Assembly (NCBI RefSeq): GCF_005153485.1
Contig: NZ_CP039740.1
Span: 1,181,001-1,245,000 of the forward strand
Length of the DNA stretch: 64,000 nt
Direction: 5' to 3'
DNA from: Pseudolabrys sp. FHR47
Lineage (GTDB): Bacteria; Pseudomonadota; Alphaproteobacteria; Rhizobiales; Xanthobacteraceae
Part shown: piece by piece, positions 45,776-53,628 of the stretch
Numbering within the stretch: the first letter of the stretch is position 1
Layout: every line of letters begins with the position of its first letter
Notes under the pieces: generated by a model
Told to the model about the DNA's origin: nothing
Seen by the model: the letters and a program-made list of their open reading frames with translations, nothing else
Databases searched by the model: none
Made by a program: the position numbers and the translations under genes

Positions 45776-46375
45776 ATGCCGCTTCAAAACCGCGTCACGC
45801 CATTCGCCGATCTTGTCGCCGTCTCCGCGCGGGGCACCTTGTTCGGCAACCGTGGCGGCAAGTTTCACCGTGACGATCGTACGCTGAGCCAACGCCGCTG
45901 GGCATCGCGGCAGTGGATCTGTTGCGCCCTCGATTTCAAGGGGCGGCAGCGCGATGTCTGGGGTCGCTTCTACACCGAATTGTTCTTTCTCGATGAGGTA
46001 ACGGCCTTCGCTGCCGGCCACCGGCCATGCTTCGAGTGCCGCCGCAAGGATGCGCAGGCCTTCGCTGCGTTGTTTCCGCGCGCACACAAGGCGCCTGACA
46101 TGGACACGATTCTGCATCGCGAACGACTCGAGGGCAGGGCCAAGCGGATCAACCGCCGCGCCATCGACACGCTGCCGGACGGCGCAATGATCGCGCGCAA
46201 CGGTGAGGCGTTCGCCGTACGCGGCACGCAGCTCATGCACTGGACTCCTGCCGGCTACGACAGGGCGTTGCGACGCCCGCGCGGCATTGACGTCGATGTG
46301 CTGACGCCGCCGTCGATCATCAAGGTTCTCGAACGCGGCTATGCGCCGCTATGGCATTCGACGGTTACGCTTTAG
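45776..46375 (+). CDS. Conserved hypothetical protein with Ada-like CxxC motif
   Basis: A 199-residue soluble protein without signal peptide. It reads FADLVAVSARGTLFGNRGGK, WASRQWICCALDFKGRQRDV, YTELFFLDEVTAFAAGHRPC and FECRRKDAQAFAALFPRA. The GHRPCFECRR part (Cys85, Cys88) resembles the G-x-RPCxxCRP zinc knuckle of Ada repair domains, and a second pair (Cys49-Cys50) could complete a metal site. I recognise the pattern as a conserved Rhizobiales family but not its function. It follows azlD by 32 bases and overlaps the end of the convergent DMT gene by 27 bases. Confidence 0.75.
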   Translation: MPLQNRVTPFADLVAVSARGTLFGNRGGKFHRDDRTLSQRRWASRQWICCALDFKGRQRDVWGRFYTELFFLDEVTAFAAGHRPCFECRRKDAQAFAALFPRAHKAPDMDTILHRERLEGRAKRINRRAIDTLPDGAMIARNGEAFAVRGTQLMHWTPAGYDRALRRPRGIDVDVLTPPSIIKVLERGYAPLWHSTVTL

Positions 46376-47236
46376 CGGTGGCACCAGCCCGATCACCAGC
46401 GCGCAGCCGGCGATGATAGTAATAGCGCCGGCGATCTGCGCCGCCGACAAGGGCTCGTGCAGGATCAGCGCGCCGACCAGCACCGCCACGACTGTCACCG
46501 CGAATTCAACGCTGATCGCCCGCGTCGCGCCGATGGTTCCGACCAGCCGGAAATACAGGACATAGGTGGTCGCACTCATGATGGCGCCTAGGACGAAGAG
46601 ATAGAGATAATCGACCGGCTGCGGCGTGCCTGGCACCGGCACGAAGTAGATCAGTGGCAAGGTGATGACGCCGCCGGCGAGAAAGGCGCCTGCGGTCGTA
46701 TCCCACGAACTCACGCCTTTGAGCCTGAAGCTGGCGTAACAGCTGCCATAGGCCGCGCACAGGCAGGCAGCGAGGGTCGTAGCGCAGCCGAGCGCGAAGG
46801 ACGGCGTGAACGGCACCGCCGGAAAGCCGACCAGCACCACCATGCCGGCAAAGCCGAGCACGAGGCCGACATGGTGGCGCCGTGTCAGCTGCTCGATGCC
46901 CCAGAACCGCGCGATCAGCATCGAGAACAGGGGAATGGTGGCGACCAGGATCGCGGACATCGCCGTGCCGATCAGCGGCAGGCCGAATGACAGGCCAATG
47001 AGCTGGCCGGCGACGGTGGTTGCGCCGACTACGGCGAAGGCCCGCCAGCCGGCGCTGAAATCCATGCGCCGGCCGGTTAAGGCGGCGACAACGATCAGCG
47101 TCGCCGCGGCGACGAAGCAGCGGAAGGTGACGACGCCCACCCAGCCGAAGGCTTCGACGCCGCGCAGCATGGCGAGAAACGACAAGCCCCAAACGACCGC
47201 CAGAAAGACGTAGGAGGCGCTATCCTTGGTGGTCAT
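46349..47236 (-). CDS. DMT-superfamily (EamA) transporter
   Basis: A 295-residue inner-membrane protein with about ten hydrophobic segments in two EamA repeats: SYVFLAVVWGLSFLAMLRGV and WVGVVTFRCFVAAATLIVVA in the first half, ACLCAAYGSCYASFRLKGVS and YVLYFRLVGTIGATRAISVE (E at the end of the second half) in the second. It exports metabolites or amino acids; substrate unknown. It is convergent with and overlaps the preceding gene by 27 bases. Confidence 0.87.
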   Translation of the reverse strand: MTTKDSASYVFLAVVWGLSFLAMLRGVEAFGWVGVVTFRCFVAAATLIVVAALTGRRMDFSAGWRAFAVVGATTVAGQLIGLSFGLPLIGTAMSAILVATIPLFSMLIARFWGIEQLTRRHHVGLVLGFAGMVVLVGFPAVPFTPSFALGCATTLAACLCAAYGSCYASFRLKGVSSWDTTAGAFLAGGVITLPLIYFVPVPGTPQPVDYLYLFVLGAIMSATTYVLYFRLVGTIGATRAISVEFAVTVVAVLVGALILHEPLSAAQIAGAITIIAGCALVIGLVPPLKRNRRMP

Positions 47237-47269
47237 GGCCTTGCCGGCGGAAGGGAGTACGCGAGGACG

Positions 47270-47956
47270 CTAGCCTTTCATCGCCGCCTTGATGGCCGCA
47301 AGGCCGGCACCCGATTTGGCCGCCTCGATGATCTTGGCCTCCTTGGCGTTGAGCCCGACCAGCGCGTCCTTCATGGCGTCGATGATCTCGAGCGGCACGA
47401 CCACGGCGCCGTGGCGGTCGGCATGGATGAGGTCTCCGGACCGAACCGCCATGCCGTGAATGTTCACCGGCACGCCGTAATCGACGACGTGGACGAAAGC
47501 ATGCGAGGGCGCGATCGATCCGGCCAGCATCTGGAAGCCGTCGGGGATCATTGGAATGTCGCGCACCGAACCGTTGGTGATGGTGCCGAGACAGCCGAGC
47601 GCCTTGTGCACGTTGGACTGCACCTCGCCCCAGAACGCGCCGTAGCCGACGATGTCGTCGAGGTCCTGGATCACCGCGATGCCGGGCTGTGGCTCGGCGG
47701 CGACGTAATCGAGATAATCGAGACGCTTGGCCATGTAGCCCGCTTCGCCGAGCGGCACGCGGTCCTGCGCGCGCATGGTCACGGTCTTGGCGAAACCGAC
47801 CATCGGCGGCAAATCGGGGAAGGGGCAGTGCAGGTGGCGCACGGTGTAGCCAAAGCCGCGTCGCTCGGGAGCGACGATCTCGATGAGATTGCAGACCGTC
47901 GGCGTGTCGATCGAGATGAGGAAATCGCGCTGTGTCGTCGAAAGAGATGGAGCCAT
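47270..47956 (-). CDS. RraA-family protein (HMG aldolase / dimethylmenaquinone methyltransferase-like)
   Basis: A 228-residue protein of the RraA fold. The signature is DDIVGYGAFWGEVQSNVHKAL with GTITNGSVRDIPMI (Arg-Asp metal/pyruvate site) at about 125-140, followed by PVNIHGMAVRSGDLIHADRHG. Family members are 4-hydroxy-4-methyl-2-oxoglutarate aldolases or RNase E regulators; the aldolase-type context motif suggests an enzyme in aromatic or keto acid breakdown. It lies on the same strand as the DMT transporter (33 bases upstream of it), so the transporter may handle its substrate or product. Confidence 0.84.
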   Translation of the reverse strand: MAPSLSTTQRDFLISIDTPTVCNLIEIVAPERRGFGYTVRHLHCPFPDLPPMVGFAKTVTMRAQDRVPLGEAGYMAKRLDYLDYVAAEPQPGIAVIQDLDDIVGYGAFWGEVQSNVHKALGCLGTITNGSVRDIPMIPDGFQMLAGSIAPSHAFVHVVDYGVPVNIHGMAVRSGDLIHADRHGAVVVPLEIIDAMKDALVGLNAKEAKIIEAAKSGAGLAAIKAAMKG

Positions 47957-48093
47957 TATGTTGCCGCCCTTGTCGTTTTCTTACTGCGCTTTTTGTCCGC
48001 GCTATTGGTGCAGCCCCGGCCGCGGAGCCCGGAGGCTAATGCAATTCGATCGATGAGGGAAACCGGATTTCGATCAGCGGCCACCTATTGCAA
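47957..48093. other. Short intergenic gap
   Basis: Between the MFS gene stop and the RraA-like gene start; it should hold the promoter of the RraA-DMT pair. I see no clear operator or repeat. Confidence 0.4.
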
Positions 48094-49302
48094 TCAGCGC
48101 GGATCGGCGGTTGAGAGCGGCGGGGCTGGCGGTATGCGCGGTGTCCACAGGAAGAACACGATCATGGCGATGAACACCATCATCGCGACCAGCGTGGCGA
48201 CGCAAGCTGGCCAGCCACCGATGGTCCAGGCAACGCCCCCAACCGCCGCGCCGAAGGCGCCGCCCGCGTAGAAGCAACTGACATACAGGCCGACCGCCGA
48301 CGACCGTCCAGCCTTGGCGGTGATCGAGACGAAGCCGGTTGCGATTGCCTGACATATCAGACCGCAGGCTGCGCAGATCACGAGGCCGAGCAACACCAGC
48401 CAGAGCGGCATAGCCAGAGTGAGCAGGATGCCGCCGATCCAGATGCCAATCACCGTGATCATGACATTGCGCCGGCCGAAGCGGCCGACCGCCCAGCCTG
48501 CCGTCGGCGCCAGGCCCGAACCGACCAGATAGACGACGAAGATCGCACCGAGCCAGGTCGGCGACAGATTGAAGGGCGGGGCGGCGAGGCGGAAGTTGAT
48601 GTAGGTGAAAGTGAGGATGAAGCAGAACAGCACGCCGAAGCCGGCCGCGTAGATGGCCAGCAACTGACCGTTGCGCAGATGCTGGAGCATCTGCCGGCCG
48701 GAAGCGGCGAGCCCTTCCGAGCGCACGAATTTCTTCTCGCGCGGCAGCAATATCAGAACCGCCAAGGCGCCAGCCAATGTCGAGACGGCGATGACCATCA
48801 TCGCGGGGCGCCAGCCGAAAAAGTCGGACAGGATGCCGGTGAAGAACCGGCCGGAGAAGCCGCCCAGGCTCGCGCCCGACATATAGATGCCGGCAATGCC
48901 GGTGACCTCATGCGGCTCCCATTCATCGCCGATATAGGCCAGCGTCACGGCGAACACCGGCGGCAGCACCAGCCCCTGCACGAAGCGCCAGAAGATCAGC
49001 ACATTGAGGCTGGTCGCCAGGGCGCACATCAGGGTCGGAATGAACAGGATGAACATTGCGGTGACAATGACACGCTTGCGCCCGAGCACGTCGGCGACGG
49101 TTCCGGTCAGCGGCGCGGTCAGCGCGACGGCGAGCGTACTGACCGTCATGATGGTGGCGATGCCGGCGGCGCCGGTGCCGAATTCGCTGGCCAGCAACGG
49201 CAGGATCGCCTGCGGTGAATAGAGATTGATGAAGGAGAAGTAGCCCGCGATCCCGACCGCCCATTGGCGCGCCGTCATGATTGGCTTTCGGGCGGCAGAC
49301 AT
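48094..49302 (-). CDS. Major facilitator superfamily transporter (YnfM-like)
   Basis: An inner-membrane transporter with twelve hydrophobic segments and the MFS motif TGTVADVLGRKRVIV between TM2 and TM3. Other marks: YFSFINLYSPQAILPLLASE (TM1), GIYMSGASLGGFSGRFFTG (TM5) and YVSCFYAGGAFGAAVGGVAW (TM11). It resembles YnfM/arabinose-efflux-type permeases. I use the ATG at 49302 (402 residues); the frame is open to a GTG at 49371, with another ATG at 49350, so the true N-terminus is uncertain. Substrate unknown. Confidence 0.87.
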   Translation of the reverse strand: MSAARKPIMTARQWAVGIAGYFSFINLYSPQAILPLLASEFGTGAAGIATIMTVSTLAVALTAPLTGTVADVLGRKRVIVTAMFILFIPTLMCALATSLNVLIFWRFVQGLVLPPVFAVTLAYIGDEWEPHEVTGIAGIYMSGASLGGFSGRFFTGILSDFFGWRPAMMVIAVSTLAGALAVLILLPREKKFVRSEGLAASGRQMLQHLRNGQLLAIYAAGFGVLFCFILTFTYINFRLAAPPFNLSPTWLGAIFVVYLVGSGLAPTAGWAVGRFGRRNVMITVIGIWIGGILLTLAMPLWLVLLGLVICAACGLICQAIATGFVSITAKAGRSSAVGLYVSCFYAGGAFGAAVGGVAWTIGGWPACVATLVAMMVFIAMIVFFLWTPRIPPAPPLSTADPR

Positions 49303-49439
49303 GGTCGGAAATCCGGCGGCGGAGAGCGAAGCGGTAACCAAGCTATGCATGGTTTTAGTGAGGATGGCCACGGCTGCGGCGGGCGGGGCCGGGGGCCGCT
49401 GGGCGCATGGCTACAGCACGAGCGAACCGGGTGTGCGGG

Positions 49440-49514
49440 TAGCCCGGATGAGCGAAGCGAAATCCGGGTTCTTTTGCCGGCATCCCGCATTTCGCTGCGC
49501 TCCATGCGGGCTAC
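49440..49514. repeat. TAGCCCGGATGAGCGAAGCG repeat
   Basis: TAGCCCGGATGAGCGAAGCG... and the complementary GCATTTCGCTGCGCTCCATGCGGGCTAC arm at the other end make a 75-base palindromic unit between the MFS and kinase genes. Confidence 0.85.
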
Positions 49515-51013
49515 GGGCTCGGCATCTCTCTCAACGCCTTCCTCAACGTTTCCTCCGGCGACCCCGAGGCATCGACGCGGGTCCATCTCAGATCGCCGAG
49601 GTCGTAATCCTCCTGCGCGCGGGCGATTTTGGCATCGGCGTCGGAGGCATCGCCGCTCCGGCCACCAACGCGGGCGAGCCGTGTTTCAAGGTCGGCTGTC
49701 AGGAACAGGCTGTGGAAGTTCTGCGGCGCGGCCCGTTCGATGTCGGCGCGTTCGCCGGCGCGGGCGAAGACCGCATCGGCGATCGCGGAATGGCCGGCGG
49801 CGATGACGCGCGCGGCCCTCGCGCCCAGCGCCTCATAGACCCGCGCCGTAACGTCAGCCGTATAGCCCTCAGGCGGCAGCTTCTCGGTCTCGGCCTTGCC
49901 GAGGAGTCGCTTGCGGATGACGTCGCTGCGCAGCCAGACCGCGCCGGGCAGCGGCGGCGCATGCGCCGTGAGCGCGCGGGCCAGCACCGACTTGCCGGTG
50001 CCGGACAGGCCACCGACGGCGATGAGGCGCGGCGGCGGCGGCGCGATCAGCCTTTGCGCCAGCGCGAAGTAATCGCGGGCGCGTTGCGCGAGCGCGGCGT
50101 CGCGCTTCGGCCGCGCCGCCGTCACCTTGGCGCGGATCGCGGCGCGGAGACTCATGAACAGCGGCAGCAGAGCCAGCGCGTCGAGATCGCTATCTTCGCC
50201 GGTCTCGGTGATATAGCGGTTGAGCACGATGGTCGCCGCCGGCGCGAGATCACGTTCGATCAGATCCATCAGCAGGAAGGCGAGATCGTAGAAGCGGTCG
50301 ATGATGGCGAGCTTGTCGTTGAATTCGATGGCATCGAACAGCATCGGCTCATTGTCGATCAGCACCAGATTGCCGAGATGCAGATCGCCGTGGCAGCGTC
50401 GCACAGAGCCGTCGCGCTCGCGCGTCTCGAGCAGGGGACGCAGGCGGTCAAGCGCGGCGCGACTCGCCGTCGTCAACGCTTTCACGGCTTCGGCTTCGAA
50501 CAGATCGGCGGAGCCGCCGAGTTCGGCGTCGTTCTGCGCGATGATCTCGTCCAGCGTGACAACGAAGTTCGCGTCGCGCTTGACCGGTGCGATCTTGTGC
50601 GCGCGCGCCACCGCGCGGCCGAGGCGGTCGGCGAGGGCGTCACCGATGTCGTCCCGGTCGGCGACATGATCCAGCGTCTGCGTTTCGTCGAAGCGCGCCA
50701 TATCGACGGCGTATTCGACCGGCGTCCCTTTGCCGTTGATCGCCAGCGTGCTGTCCGCCTCGCGCGTGATGGCAACGACCCCGCGGTAGATTTTCGGCGC
50801 GTAAGGCTTGTTGACCTCGATTTCCGCCTCGCAGGCGGCCTTGCGCTTTTCCAGCGTGGAAAAATCGAGGAACAGGAAGCGCACCGCGCGCTTCACCTTC
50901 AGCGCGCGGTCGCCCGACAGGAATACGCTCGCCGCATGGGTGTCGATGCGCTTAACATCGCGCTCGCGCGTGGCGAGGAAATCGAAGACGGGCTGTTGGT
51001 CGGTGCTGTCCAT
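49511..51013 (-). CDS. APH-like kinase fused to a P-loop (gluconate-kinase-like) domain
   Basis: A 500-residue fusion. The N-terminal part (about 1-310) is an aminoglycoside-phosphotransferase-like kinase: RRCHGDLHLGNLVLIDNEP (about 205-223) holds the catalytic Asp, followed by MLFDAIEFNDKLAIIDRFYD for metal binding. The C-terminal part (about 325-500) is a P-loop kinase with Walker A GGLSGTGKSVLARAL (about 330-345) and a lid-like DADAKIARAQEDYDLGDL. Substrate unknown; family members are annotated as AAA ATPases. I place the start at 51013 (MDSTDQQPV); the upstream frame is translated repeat sequence. Confidence 0.84.
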   Translation of the reverse strand: MDSTDQQPVFDFLATRERDVKRIDTHAASVFLSGDRALKVKRAVRFLFLDFSTLEKRKAACEAEIEVNKPYAPKIYRGVVAITREADSTLAINGKGTPVEYAVDMARFDETQTLDHVADRDDIGDALADRLGRAVARAHKIAPVKRDANFVVTLDEIIAQNDAELGGSADLFEAEAVKALTTASRAALDRLRPLLETRERDGSVRRCHGDLHLGNLVLIDNEPMLFDAIEFNDKLAIIDRFYDLAFLLMDLIERDLAPAATIVLNRYITETGEDSDLDALALLPLFMSLRAAIRAKVTAARPKRDAALAQRARDYFALAQRLIAPPPPRLIAVGGLSGTGKSVLARALTAHAPPLPGAVWLRSDVIRKRLLGKAETEKLPPEGYTADVTARVYEALGARAARVIAAGHSAIADAVFARAGERADIERAAPQNFHSLFLTADLETRLARVGGRSGDASDADAKIARAQEDYDLGDLRWTRVDASGSPEETLRKALREMPSP

Positions 51014-51025
51014 GGCGTTTTCTTG

Positions 51026-51099
51026 TAGCCCGGATGAGCGAAGCGAAATCCGGGATTTGTCAAACTGGCCCCGGATTTCGCTTCGCTCATCCGGGCTAC
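51026..51099. repeat. TAGCCCGGATGAGCGAAGCG repeat, full palindrome
   Basis: TAGCCCGGATGAGCGAAGCGAAATCCGGG pairs with the inverted copy CCCCGGATTTCGCTTCGCTCATCCGGGCTA, forming a near-perfect 74-base hairpin next to the ilvE terminator. When translated it gives a false N-terminus to the kinase gene. Confidence 0.88.
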
Positions 51100-51113
51100 A
51101 GAAGCAGTCCAAA

Positions 51114-51141
51114 CGAAAACGGCGCCCGTGAGGGCGCCGTT
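51114..51141 (-). terminator. Intrinsic terminator after ilvE
   Basis: Perfect AACGGCGCCC-TCAC-GGGCGCCGTT stem followed on the reverse strand by TTCGTTT. Confidence 0.82.
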
Positions 51142-51165
51142 CCAGTACATGTCGATATTGTCAGC

Positions 51166-52059
51166 TCACGCCGCCGCGGCCTTGCCCGGCGCCGTCACTG
51201 CCGCCGTGTAGTCTTCCATCAGCGTCTTGGTGATGCCGCCCGGGTTGAAATTCCATTTGTCGATTTCCGCCACCGCGGTCACTTCCGCGGCCGAACCGGT
51301 GATGAAGCATTCCGAGAAGTTTGAGAGCTCTTCCGGCATGATGCGCCGTTCAATCACCTCGAAGCCGCGCTTTTTCGCCAGATCGATCACGGTCGAGCGC
51401 GTGATGCCGGCGAGGAAACAGTCGGCGATCGGCGTATGGATCTTGCCGTCCTGGACGAAGAAGATGTTGGCGCCGGTGCATTCGGCGACGCGGCCCTGCC
51501 AGTCCAGCATCATGGCGTCGGCATAGCCTTTGCGCTCGGCCCGGTGCTTGGAGATGGTGCAGATCATGTAGAGGCCGGCGGCCTTGGCCAGCGACGGCGC
51601 TGTCTTCGGATCGGGCCGGCGATATTCGGCGAGATCGAGACGGATACCCTTAAGCCGCTGTTCCGGATCGAAGTAGCTCGGCCATTCCCATGACGCGATG
51701 GCCAGATGGATCGTGTTCGACTGCGCCGACACGCCCATCATCTCCGAACCGCGCCAGGCGATCGGACGGACATAGGCGTCCTTCTTGCCGTTTTTGTCGA
51801 CGACAAGCTGCTTGGCAGCGTCGATCTCGGCGACCGACCATGGAATGTCGAAGTCGAGGATATTGGCCGAGCGCTTCAGGCGTTCGGAATGCTCAGTCGA
51901 CTTGAAGATACGGCCGCCATAGGCGCGCTCGCCCTCGAACACCGCGCTGGCATAGTGCAGGGCGTGCGTCAGTACGTGAGCATTGGCCTCGCCCCAGGGG
52001 ACCAGCTTGCCGTCATACCAGATGACGCCATCGAGCTTGTCGTAGGATTGGGCAGCCAT
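51166..52059 (-). CDS. ilvE: Branched-chain amino acid aminotransferase
   Basis: A 297-residue PLP class IV aminotransferase. It starts GVIWYDGKLVPWGEANAHVL and has YVRPIAWRGSEMMGVSAQSN, the lysine-bearing APSLAKAAGLYMICTISKHR (PLP Schiff base), AMMLDWQGRVAECTGANIFF and ITGSAAEVTAVAEID near the end. It interconverts valine, leucine and isoleucine with their keto acids. Length is normal. It is divergent from the MarR gene, sharing a 276-base region. Confidence 0.93.
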   Translation of the reverse strand: MAAQSYDKLDGVIWYDGKLVPWGEANAHVLTHALHYASAVFEGERAYGGRIFKSTEHSERLKRSANILDFDIPWSVAEIDAAKQLVVDKNGKKDAYVRPIAWRGSEMMGVSAQSNTIHLAIASWEWPSYFDPEQRLKGIRLDLAEYRRPDPKTAPSLAKAAGLYMICTISKHRAERKGYADAMMLDWQGRVAECTGANIFFVQDGKIHTPIADCFLAGITRSTVIDLAKKRGFEVIERRIMPEELSNFSECFITGSAAEVTAVAEIDKWNFNPGGITKTLMEDYTAAVTAPGKAAAA

Positions 52060-52335
52060 AACTTCCTCCAGATCTCATTCATGACGGGACCTCGCGGTCC
52101 CAGCGGCACAGGCCTGTTGGAACGGCCTCTTGAACGCGCCTTGCGGCGGCCGCCGGTCTGGCGGATTTGCAAGCTTATTCCAACACTTTGCGTCACCCGG
52201 CAACAGTCGGTATGACTGTTTTCGGTCGGTCGGTGCGAGCCTTCAGGTCGCGCCGGTCAGTCCCGAAAAGGCCCTCAGGAACGATCATTTCGTCCTGAAT
52301 GAGGTTTTTGTAACATAAAACCAAAATATGTCAAC
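52060..52335. other. Divergent region between ilvE and the MarR gene
   Basis: No gene. It should hold the ilvE promoter near 52080-52150 and the MarR promoter near 52290-52330 (an AT-rich GTAACATAAAACCAAAATAT stretch). I see no leader peptide with branched-chain codons. Confidence 0.45.
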
Positions 52336-52347
52336 ATGGCTGACATA
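52327..52347. promoter_or_regulatory. Inverted repeat overlapping the MarR start codon
   Basis: TATGTCA-ACATGGC-TGACATA: perfect 7-bp arms with the ATG inside the spacer. A dimer bound here would block transcription or translation start, which suggests self-repression. No ribosome site is visible upstream, so the mRNA may be leaderless or nearly so. Confidence 0.65.
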
Positions 52348-52899
52348 AATAGTAGCGCCAAGGATTCCTCCGGCAAGCCGGACACTGCCGACGCAGCGGA
52401 CGCCGGTCCGGCCGCGCCCGCGGCGGCCAGGGGCCCGACCTGGGACATCATCGAGCTTCTGTTCTTTGCCTATCGCGATTTCGTCGGCGACCCGGACGAG
52501 GTGCTCGCCAAGTTCGCCTTCGGCCGCGCCCATCACCGCGTGCTGCATTTCGTCAATCGCCACCCCGGCATGAAGGTCGCCGACCTCTTGGACATCCTCA
52601 ACATTACCAAGCAGTCGCTCGGCCGCGTGCTCAAGCAACTCGTCGATCAGGGCTACGTGCTGCAGAAGGAAGGCGAGCACGACCGCCGCCAGCGCCTGCT
52701 TTATGTCACCGCCAAGGGCGAGGCGCTGTCGCTCAAGCTCGCGCAGTTGCAGACCGAACGCATCGAGCGCGCCTTCGGCGAACTGGGGCCCGGCGCTCAC
52801 GATGCCGCGCGCCGTTTTTTGACCGCGATGATCGACCACGATAACCGCGAGGAAGTGCTTCGCCTCATCACGCGCGCCGACCGCGTGAAGCGGGGATGA
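52336..52899 (+). CDS. petP: MarR-family regulator (PetP-like)
   Basis: A 187-residue winged-helix regulator with a disordered Ala/Asp-rich N-terminus (1-33) and HTH VADLLDILNITKQSLGRVLK with wing HDRRQRLLYVTAKGEALSL. The adjacent gene order MarR, OmpR-type response regulator matches petP-petR of Rhodobacter capsulatus, where the pair is needed for cytochrome bc1 gene expression; the homology call rests on that order and family, so the symbol is tentative. It lies 21 bases before the response regulator gene. Confidence 0.75.
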   Translation: MADINSSAKDSSGKPDTADAADAGPAAPAAARGPTWDIIELLFFAYRDFVGDPDEVLAKFAFGRAHHRVLHFVNRHPGMKVADLLDILNITKQSLGRVLKQLVDQGYVLQKEGEHDRRQRLLYVTAKGEALSLKLAQLQTERIERAFGELGPGAHDAARRFLTAMIDHDNREEVLRLITRADRVKRG

Positions 52900-52920
52900 C
52901 CGGAGCTTGGATCAGGACCG

Positions 52921-53628
52921 ATGATCACCAAGGTCATTAAACTCCCCGACGATGCGCCGCATTTGCTGGTGGTCGACGACGATCGCCGCATTCGCGATCT
53001 CTTGTCGCGCTTTCTCGCCGGCGAAGGCTTCCGCGTCACCACCGCCGACAATGCCGCCGACGCGCGCGCCAAGCTCGCCGGCCTGTCTTTCGACCTCATC
53101 ATCCTCGACGTGATGATGCCGGGCGAGACCGGTTTCGAATTCGCCAAGTCGCTGCGCGGCACCTCCGACGTGCCGATCCTGATGCTGACCGCGCGTGACG
53201 CCGCCGAAAGCCGCATCGAGGGCCTGAGCTTGGGGGCCGACGATTATCTCTCCAAGCCGTTCGAGCCGCGTGAACTGTCGCTGCGCATTGCCAACATCCT
53301 CAAGCGCGCCCAGCCGCCGGCGCCAGCCCCGGTCGAATCGGTGCGCTTCGGACCCTTCGTCTATCATCTGGCGCGCGGCGAACTGCGCCGCGGCGACGAG
53401 GTCATCCGCCTGACCGATCGCGAGCGCGAGATGCTGCGCATTCTCTGCGCCTCGCCGGGCGAGACGGTGTCGCGCATGGCGCTGGCCGGCAATGGCGAGC
53501 AGGTCTCCGAGCGTGCGGTCGACGTCCAGGTCAACCGCCTGCGCCGCAAGATCGAGAAGAATCCGGCCAATCCGCTGTTCGTGCAGACCGTGCGCGGCAT
53601 CGGTTATCGGCTGGTGAGCACGACATGA
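52921..53628 (+). CDS. petR: OmpR-family response regulator (PetR-like)
   Basis: A 235-residue two-component regulator. Receiver domain: acidic pocket LLVVDDDRRIRDL, phospho-acceptor Asp63 in DLIILDVMMPGETGFEF, switch MLTARDAAES and Lys in YLSKPFEPREL. The DNA-binding winged helix has LTDREREMLRILCASPGETV and VQVNRLRRKIEKNPANPLFV. It overlaps the histidine kinase start (ATGA), so the two form a signalling pair. PetR in Rhodobacter works with PetP; here a kinase is also linked. Confidence 0.88.
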   Translation: MITKVIKLPDDAPHLLVVDDDRRIRDLLSRFLAGEGFRVTTADNAADARAKLAGLSFDLIILDVMMPGETGFEFAKSLRGTSDVPILMLTARDAAESRIEGLSLGADDYLSKPFEPRELSLRIANILKRAQPPAPAPVESVRFGPFVYHLARGELRRGDEVIRLTDREREMLRILCASPGETVSRMALAGNGEQVSERAVDVQVNRLRRKIEKNPANPLFVQTVRGIGYRLVSTT

